Source: Halalkalibacter sp. APA_J-10(15)
Lineage (GTDB): Bacteria > Bacillota > Bacilli > Bacillales > Bacillaceae_D
Length of the DNA: 64,000 nucleotides
NCBI RefSeq assembly: GCF_023017105.1
Contig: NZ_JALKEV010000011.1
Location: 62,001 to 126,000, forward strand
Direction: 5' to 3'
This document shows positions 58,537 to 64,000 of this stretch, in pieces (within the stretch, counting starts at the first letter, position 1; every line of letters begins with the position of its first letter). The notes beneath the pieces were generated by a model. It saw nothing but the letters and a program-made list of their open reading frames with translations. It ran no database searches and was not told the origin of the DNA. The translations under genes and the position numbers were made by a program.

Positions 58537-58717
58537 GTTAACACCTCCCTTTTTACAATATGAATATTTGCCTCGATTAGAAGTAGCTTTTTCCAATAGT
58601 TATTAAATAAATTGCTTTTTGTATAAGCCCAAAATTCGAGATTTTATTCCTAAAAGATTGAAGAGGGCATATGTTTAGATAAAATGATATGAACCTAAGG
58701 ACTGAAAGGAGGATAGA
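58537..58717. promoter_or_regulatory. Divergent promoter region between the CopD unit and the Mnx-like operon
   Basis: 181 bp. On the minus strand CATATTGTA (58554-58562) matches the SigK -10 form CATAnnnTA but lies very close to the ribosome site. On the plus strand GGCATATGTTTAGAT (58667-58681) is near a SigE/SigK -10. No -35 element is convincing for either. Known mnx operons are sporulation-controlled, so this is where the promoters should be sought. Confidence 0.4.
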
Positions 58718-59491
58718 ATGAAAAGATCTAATATCCGATTAGATGAGTACTCCAAGAAACTTTGGGAACAAAGAAAAAAAGAGGACATAAAAGAAAGTGC
58801 TGAAAATATCGTTAGTCTTAAAAATGGGCAAGGACTAACGTCACCAGCTAGTGAACTACCTACGGAAGAATTGAAAATGGTCCAACAATATATGCACCGA
58901 ACGAACTTGCTAAACCTATCCAAAGCATTACCGGATCGAAAAAAAGCAATGATTTTAAGAAAATTCTTTAAGCATAAACGAAACCAACAAATAGAGATAT
59001 ACACCTTAGGAGAGCAGCCACTTCAAATAATAGGGAAAGTAAACACAATCGGTCGTAATTTTGTGACAGTCACGTCTTTGAGGGATCGGATTTGGATACC
59101 TTTTTGGAGGATTGAATCTGCCAAGGTTCCATACGGTTTACCTGAGGTTTCATCTTCTCACCAGCATTTTGTTTATGATGAGGAATTACGTAAAAAATTA
59201 ATTACTCGATTTAGTGAAACAGTCATTTCAAAGGATGTCTTACTGCAACAGTTTTTTGAAGAGACGTTAGAAACCAATTTGCAAACTTGGAAAGATACGC
59301 GTGTTGAAATTATGACAGAAGATATGGAATACATCGGTAAGATTATTCATTCGAACGATGGAAAAGTTGAAATTAACGGATTGAAAGGTAGTCAATCGAT
59401 TTTACTGTCGGATATTACGCTTATTAAAACAGTAAGGTTTTTTCATATATTAACCGGTTTATTGAGGAAGAAGAGGTCAAATAATCCATAA
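58718..59491 (+). CDS. Mnx-operon protein upstream of MnxE-like gene, two Sm-like barrel segments
   Basis: 257 aa, soluble, basic N-terminus (MKRSNIRLDEYSKKLWEQRKK), no signal peptide. Two segments have the beta-barrel pattern of small Sm-like/DUF2642-type spore proteins: about 90-140 (EIYTLGEQPLQIIGKVNTIG...VTSLRDRIWIPFWRIESA) and about 195-245 (VEIMTEDMEYIGKIIHSNDG...ILLSDITLIK). AAGGAGG precedes ATG. First gene of a tight four-gene run (gaps of 23, 30 and 22 nt) that ends in the MnxG-like oxidase. It could correspond to MnxD or be lineage-specific; not recognised by itself. Confidence 0.65.
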   Translation: MKRSNIRLDEYSKKLWEQRKKEDIKESAENIVSLKNGQGLTSPASELPTEELKMVQQYMHRTNLLNLSKALPDRKKAMILRKFFKHKRNQQIEIYTLGEQPLQIIGKVNTIGRNFVTVTSLRDRIWIPFWRIESAKVPYGLPEVSSSHQHFVYDEELRKKLITRFSETVISKDVLLQQFFEETLETNLQTWKDTRVEIMTEDMEYIGKIIHSNDGKVEINGLKGSQSILLSDITLIKTVRFFHILTGLLRKKRSNNP

Positions 59492-59514
59492 GGTGAAATG
59501 GAGGATAATAGTAT

Positions 59515-60000
59515 ATGGATAATAGCAAAAAGAAGATACGACCAATCATCATCGAACGTAAGAGCAAACGTGTACATGAAACTTATCCTGAAACAACGGA
59601 AACAGAGGACGAGAATGTCGATGAACTCGATCCAATAACAGCAGAAAATGTGGAAGAAACAGATCCAGTAACAAAACAATCGAAAGATAATAAAGAAAGC
59701 TCTTATCGAAGCACGTTGGGTTCGAGTTTAAATGAAATTGATCTATTTAGAGAACGAATTGGTGAGGATGTTTTAATCGTTCTAGAGGCATCTCAACTAA
59801 ATATTTTAGGTCAAGTATTTCGTCCAATCTTTACTGGGAGAATCGTTGAAGTAACAGTGGGTTCCATTTTGTTAGAGGATGTCATTATTAAAATGCCTAA
59901 TGCTCCATTTTTCCAATTTCCTACGCCGCTTAGCTTTCCAATTCAAAAAGTTGTTGGAATGACCCGTTTTGATCCAACGACTAGAATACCGATATTGTAA
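59515..60000 (+). CDS. mnxE: MnxE-like small subunit candidate
   Basis: 161 aa. Residues 1-70 are charged and acidic (PETTETEDENVDELD, TAENVEETDPVTKQ), probably disordered. Residues about 80-155 form one compact beta-rich domain (DVLIVLEASQLNILGQVF, RPIFTGRIVEVTVGSILLED, VIIKMPNAPFFQFPTPLSF). In Bacillus sp. PL-12/SG-1 the manganese oxidase MnxG is purified with two small subunits, MnxE and MnxF, encoded just before it. Position and size of the C-terminal domain fit that, but the acidic extension is additional. GGAGG site upstream. Assignment is by context. Confidence 0.6.
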   Translation: MDNSKKKIRPIIIERKSKRVHETYPETTETEDENVDELDPITAENVEETDPVTKQSKDNKESSYRSTLGSSLNEIDLFRERIGEDVLIVLEASQLNILGQVFRPIFTGRIVEVTVGSILLEDVIIKMPNAPFFQFPTPLSFPIQKVVGMTRFDPTTRIPIL

Positions 60001-60030
60001 TGACTATCTTCCGGGAGGAGAGAGACAAAT

Positions 60031-60315
60031 ATGTCAAACTATGAGTTAAGCAAAATCCCTTATGATTGGCGAATAGAAGCAATAGCTGAAGAATTTACAC
60101 GTTACATTGGAAATCGAGCGTTTATTCTCGTTCCACAATTTCCGTTTATGTATATTGGTGTCATTTTAGATGTTGTTGGTAGCGAAATAATAATGGATGT
60201 GGAAAGGACGCAAATTGAACAGTTAGAAAATCGAATTTGGCAAATTAACATTGATACGATGCAGGTTTTTTATATTGAACGTGGAGATGGTTGGCCAACA
60301 ATTCCTGAATTTTAA
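60031..60315 (+). CDS. mnxF: MnxF-like small subunit candidate
   Basis: 94 aa (about 11 kDa), directly before the oxidase gene (22 nt gap), the position and size of MnxF. Sequence blocks: YDWRIEAIAEEFTRYIGNRA, FILVPQFPFMYIGVILDVVG, SEIIMDVERTQIEQLENRIW, QINIDTMQVFYIERGDGWPT. The central part has the same strand pattern (xxIGVIxDVVGSEIIMD...IWQINIDTMQVFYIE) as the domains of the two preceding proteins. GGGAGGAGAG precedes ATG. No signal peptide. In known complexes MnxE and MnxF bind MnxG and copper; assignment is by context. Confidence 0.65.
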   Translation: MSNYELSKIPYDWRIEAIAEEFTRYIGNRAFILVPQFPFMYIGVILDVVGSEIIMDVERTQIEQLENRIWQINIDTMQVFYIERGDGWPTIPEF

Positions 60316-60337
60316 ATGAAAGAAGGGAATAAAAAAC

Positions 60338-63300
60338 ATGCTTAGACGATACCATGTCGTTGCGATCCCGATCAGAATTGTCTATAACAATTTTGGTGAT
60401 CATGACCCGGATGGACGAATGTATGTTCTAAAAGAAAATGAAGAGCTAGTTAGAGAGCTCGTTAAAAAAAATCCATTTACACCTGTCGACTTAGTCGAAC
60501 CGCTGGCAATTCGCGCCAACGAAGGTGATGAAATCGAAATTCTTTTCGAAAATCAATTAAAAACACCTTCCTCTATGCATTTCCAAGAAGCAGACTATGA
60601 TGTTATGACTTCTGATGGTGCAAATGTTGGCTTTAATGAAGATACAACAGTGCCCCCTGGTGGGGAAATTTTATATTGTTTGAAGGCTAATAAGGAAGGA
60701 ATTTATTATTTCTCAGATGTCGCTAATCCAATTGATGGCGAAGATTTAGGTACAAATATTCATGGCTTATTTGGGGCGATTTTTGTTCAATATCGAGGAT
60801 CGACTTGGACTGATCCTGTAACAGGTGGGCCGATAAATAGTGGTGCGATTGCAGATATTCACCACCCAATGTTACCTTCGTTTAGAGAATATGGTTATTA
60901 TTTTCATGATGAACCTGAAAATGATGATTTAACGGGAAATGAACGGATAAACCCGATGACAGGTCAGCCCGCAGAATCAGTTCATGCGATTAATTATCGC
61001 TCAGAGCCGTTACTCAATCGAGCCCGCTTGTTAGAAGAGGGTGTTGTTTGTCCAGATTGTGATTCCGAAGAAGTTCACCATGACTCGTGGGTATTCGGTG
61101 ATCCGGCAACGCCTATTATGAGAGGATATGTTGGCGATCCGGTCAAAGTTCGTTTAGTGCATGGCGGTGTAAAAGAAACACACGTCTTTCATTATCACGT
61201 CCATCAATGGTTGTTTAATCCAAATGATGTTGATTCTTTTACAAAAGATTCTCAAGCAATTAGCCCACAAAATAAATACACAATTGAACCTCTGTATGGT
61301 CTAGGAAGCTTACACGGAGCTATAGGTGATGTGATTATGCATTGCCACTTATATCCTCATTTTGAAGATGGGATGTGGAATATTAATCGCATTTTCGACA
61401 CCTTACAAGATGGCTCCCAATGTTATCCGAACGGTGTCCCAATAAAGCCGTTACAACCACTGCCAGATCGTCCGTGTCCACCGAAGCCAACGCTAGAGTG
61501 TCCTGGATTTCCTAACTTTATTCCAGGAAAAGTTGGTTGTAAAGCTCCAAGACCACCGCTTGGCATTGTTGGTGGGAGAGAAATGACGGAATTAGAAGAA
61601 AATGCAGCGGTTCCGACTGCTCGACCAGGAGCGGTATTTGTTGAATCCTGCCTTGGGAACCCTGTCGTCAAAGAATTTAACGTTTCGGTAATCGAGCTCC
61701 CTATTATTTATAACCGTCAAGGCTGGCATGACCCAAAAGGACGAATTTACGTGTTAGATGAAGACGTTGATGATGTGTTGGCAGGAAGAAAAGAGCCGGA
61801 GCCTCTTGTTTTGCAAGCAGAAGCTGGTTCATGTATTCGCGTGAATTTCACCAATCGTCTTCCAAATATTCTTGAAGGGGACGCTTTTCAACTTGTCACG
61901 AGAACCTATGAAGCGGGAATGCATGTACATTTTGTCAAATTTGACGTACTCGTATCGGATGCCGCGAATGTAGGCTGGAATTATGATAGTAGTGTTCTAC
62001 CAGGCGAAACAATTCGTTATGAATGGTTTGCCGATGTTGAATTGAAAGCAACGTTTTTCCATGATCATTTGTTTGCCTCGGTGCACCAACAGCATGGCTT
62101 ATTTGGTTCTATTAATATCCTTCCGCGTTTTTCGTTTGTGTTTGACTCTTCTACTGGGGAAGAATTAGACTACGGAACGCAAGTAACCGTAACGAACCCT
62201 CTTATACCAGATTATCGCGATTATACGCTATTTATTCATGACTTTGCATTACTGTTTGATAAAGATAAATGTCCGATTGCACCTCCGCCATTTCCTGGCT
62301 CTCAAGATGATCCAGGTGTATTTGGTGTCAATTACAAAAACGAGCCATTGCAATTTCGTCTAGATAAAGATTGTGATCCTGCTTATTCCTTCAGTTCAAC
62401 GGTACACGGGGACCCGATAACACCATTGCTTCTAGCCTATGAGGGTGATCCAATTCGTTTTCGAATTTTACAAGGAGCTCATGAAGAAAGTCATAGCTTT
62501 GTAGCCCATGGACTTCGCTGGAATGAAGAACGTAGTGATCTAGATTCAAATGAAAAAAACCAAGAGCATCTAGGAGTATCGGAATCGTTTACGTTTGAAT
62601 CGTTTATCCCACGATCAGGTGATTATTTATGGGCGTTTGAAGATGTCGAAGACCTTTGGATCGGGACGTGGGGTATTTTACGAGCTTATGAAGAAGAGGT
62701 AGATGACTTAATCCCTTTACCTGATCAGCCATTGCCACTGGAAAGAGAGACCCCGCTCCCTATCGTGACAGGTTGTCCGCCAGATCCAGCGATCGATGAT
62801 GGTTGTGTATGTCCAGATGGAGCGATTATACGCAGGTTTAATGTTGTCGCTTTTCAAGCGTGTATTGAGTATAACAAATATGGAGACCATGACCCATATG
62901 GCATTGTCTTTGCCTTAGCAGAAGATGTGGAAGACATTTTATCAGGGAAAATAAATCCTGAGCCTCTAGTCATTCGGGCAAATGCTGGTGAATGTGTTGA
63001 GATCAACCTATTAAACAAACTTGATCCTAATCTGTTTCATGCTGAAGATGGAATACATGGCTACCCAGCTGTAAAAGTACCAGCCTTTTATCCTCCATCT
63101 CCACGTATTTCGCTTCATCCGAATTTAATCGACTTTGATATAAAAACGTCGAGTGGAGAAACAGTCGGTTTTAATCCAGACCAAACAGTTGGACCGGGAG
63201 AATCGATTACGTATCGTTGGTACGTTGATAAAGCCTTTGGTGCTTGTAATTTATGGGATATGGCAGATATTAGAAATCACCGTCATCACGGTGCATTTGG

Positions 63301-64000
63301 GGCATTTATTGCCGAGCCGAGAGGATCGATCTATTTAGATCCACATACGTTAGAGCCTGTCAAATCAGGAGCAAATGTTATTATCGCTAATCCACTATTA
63401 CCGGATTTCCGAGAATTTGTCCTCCTAATGCATGATGGTGTACGTTTATTAGATAAAAACGGGCAATTAATTTTTGATCCGCCAGATGGGTTAATTGAAG
63501 AAATCGATCCAGGTGAAGTGGATACGTATGATCAAGGATCGAGAGGCTTTAATTATAGAACAGAACGTATCATTAATCGCTATACGGAAAAATTTATAAT
63601 CCAGGATTGGGCAAGTTCGAAAACATTTGGTGACCCTTCTACTCCTGTATTTGAGGCATATGCAGGAGACCCGACAACCGTTCGTTTAGTCGTGCCTGCA
63701 GAACGAAGACGATCCCATACGTTCCATCTTCATGGACATTATTGGAAAAGGGATCGAGAAGATGTAGAATCGAGATTACGTTCGGTAGAAGGCCAAAATA
63801 TTATCGGTCACAAGCTTGATGCACGTCTCGTCGGAGGAGCTGGTGGCTTATACAACATTCCCGGAGATTATATGTACCGATCAGGGAACATCCGTTGGGA
63901 TATTGAATTAGGGATGTGGGGAATTATTCGTGTTCACGGTAAACCTCAGCCTCATCTTCCGCCAATTTTAGAGTTACCTTGCAATATAGAGGAGGTGGAA
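60338..64000 (+). CDS. mnxG: MnxG-like manganese-oxidising multicopper oxidase, 3' end beyond window
   Basis: At least 1221 codons, open to the window end; MnxG of Bacillus SG-1 is about 1217 aa, so it is nearly complete. Six cupredoxin domains in three pairs (about 1-355, 444-785, 830-1221); each pair opens with a YNxxGxHDPxG block (residues 14, 454, 842). Copper ligands: HVFHYHVH (282-289), HCHLYPHFEDGM (335-346, type 1 and trinuclear motif), HVH (529-531), HDH (575-577), with partial HRHH (981-984) and HTFHLHGH (1127-1134). A Cys/Pro-rich linker lies at 360-440. No signal peptide. Family role: oxidation of Mn(II) to Mn(III/IV) oxide on spores. AGAAGGGA before ATG. Substrate is inferred; ferroxidase or other metals are possible. 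Confidence 0.85.
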   Translation, partial: MLRRYHVVAIPIRIVYNNFGDHDPDGRMYVLKENEELVRELVKKNPFTPVDLVEPLAIRANEGDEIEILFENQLKTPSSMHFQEADYDVMTSDGANVGFNEDTTVPPGGEILYCLKANKEGIYYFSDVANPIDGEDLGTNIHGLFGAIFVQYRGSTWTDPVTGGPINSGAIADIHHPMLPSFREYGYYFHDEPENDDLTGNERINPMTGQPAESVHAINYRSEPLLNRARLLEEGVVCPDCDSEEVHHDSWVFGDPATPIMRGYVGDPVKVRLVHGGVKETHVFHYHVHQWLFNPNDVDSFTKDSQAISPQNKYTIEPLYGLGSLHGAIGDVIMHCHLYPHFEDGMWNINRIFDTLQDGSQCYPNGVPIKPLQPLPDRPCPPKPTLECPGFPNFIPGKVGCKAPRPPLGIVGGREMTELEENAAVPTARPGAVFVESCLGNPVVKEFNVSVIELPIIYNRQGWHDPKGRIYVLDEDVDDVLAGRKEPEPLVLQAEAGSCIRVNFTNRLPNILEGDAFQLVTRTYEAGMHVHFVKFDVLVSDAANVGWNYDSSVLPGETIRYEWFADVELKATFFHDHLFASVHQQHGLFGSINILPRFSFVFDSSTGEELDYGTQVTVTNPLIPDYRDYTLFIHDFALLFDKDKCPIAPPPFPGSQDDPGVFGVNYKNEPLQFRLDKDCDPAYSFSSTVHGDPITPLLLAYEGDPIRFRILQGAHEESHSFVAHGLRWNEERSDLDSNEKNQEHLGVSESFTFESFIPRSGDYLWAFEDVEDLWIGTWGILRAYEEEVDDLIPLPDQPLPLERETPLPIVTGCPPDPAIDDGCVCPDGAIIRRFNVVAFQACIEYNKYGDHDPYGIVFALAEDVEDILSGKINPEPLVIRANAGECVEINLLNKLDPNLFHAEDGIHGYPAVKVPAFYPPSPRISLHPNLIDFDIKTSSGETVGFNPDQTVGPGESITYRWYVDKAFGACNLWDMADIRNHRHHGAFGAFIAEPRGSIYLDPHTLEPVKSGANVIIANPLLPDFREFVLLMHDGVRLLDKNGQLIFDPPDGLIEEIDPGEVDTYDQGSRGFNYRTERIINRYTEKFIIQDWASSKTFGDPSTPVFEAYAGDPTTVRLVVPAERRRSHTFHLHGHYWKRDREDVESRLRSVEGQNIIGHKLDARLVGGAGGLYNIPGDYMYRSGNIRWDIELGMWGIIRVHGKPQPHLPPILELPCNIEEVE

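Noticed and set aside
58667-58681. SigK promoter for the Mnx-like operon
   Set aside because: The -10-like CATATGTTTA has the wrong internal spacing and no AC-type -35; reported only as a search region.
61423-61671. 82-codon minus-strand Gly/Pro-rich frame inside the oxidase gene
   Set aside because: Antisense shadow of the Cys/Pro-rich linker of the MnxG-like protein.

Overview
The window reads as chromosomal DNA of a spore-forming member of the Bacillaceae (low-GC Gram-positive). Three kinds of evidence point there. Gene content is Bacillus-like: the YfkD, YfkAB, PdaA and YfjO homologues sit together, with a TreP-TreA-TreR operon, FruR-FruK-FruA, GlcT-PtsG with an antiterminator leader, YfmR, an FbpB-family small protein and a BmrC/BmrD-type exporter. 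AGGAGG-type ribosome binding sites and hairpin-plus-T-run terminators are everywhere. Sporulation-linked proteins (PdaA, a SpoVB/YkvU-type flippase) are present. I saw no rRNA, tRNA, CRISPR array, prophage or intact insertion sequence.

Layout. 1-3.8 kb: iron(III) ABC importer (ATPase cut by the window start, lipoprotein, double-length permease) with a Fur-box leader. 4.1-6.5 kb: two-gene ABC exporter. 6.6-10.7 kb: SAM-I (S-box) riboswitch upstream of a ribose/galactose-type ABC importer, which suggests a methionine-salvage sugar such as methylthioribose. 11-13 kb: two aldo-keto reductases. 13-16.6 kb: heterodimeric multidrug ABC exporter. 16.7-19.3 kb (minus): cell-wall-anchored GH9 cellulase with a candidate cre site. 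20-21.8 kb: ABM-domain protein and a flippase. 22-26.1 kb: trehalose operon with an operator/cre/operator promoter. 26.2-28.7 kb: peroxidase and ABC-F protein. 28.8-32.4 kb: fructose operon. 32.5-37.1 kb: membrane protein, nitrilase-type amidase, then ptsG and glcT on the minus strand. 37.4-46 kb: small genes, RNase HI, aldehyde dehydrogenase, a free-standing catalase-related domain behind a PerR/Fur-type box, an M3 oligopeptidase, a decayed zinc-ribbon gene and an FbpB-family gene. 46-56.8 kb: OsmC, MATE, YczE-like, YfkD, YfkAB, phosphatase, class I fumarase, PdaA, GAF protein and the YfjO methyltransferase.

57-64 kb is the most distinctive part. Three small genes lead into a multicopper oxidase of at least 1221 codons that runs off the window end. 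It resembles MnxG, the Mn(II) oxidase of marine Bacillus spores, and the small genes resemble the MnxE/MnxF type of accessory subunits. A CopD-like membrane protein and a second small membrane protein are transcribed divergently beside it. The oxidase reads as three copies of a two-domain unit, with the full copper-ligand set confined to the junction of units 1 and 2.

Intergenic DNA carries at least three families of structured repeats. One is about 160 bp with GTTCAAAAAG-like ends (three copies). One ends in an AAGAAAAGACGC hairpin (three copies). One consists of ACTGAAAAAGT hairpins, often placed as terminators. One copy of the first family creates a false N-terminal extension on a neighbouring ORF. 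Several short genes (44, 48 and 55 codons) and two decayed genes were found by reading the sequence directly.
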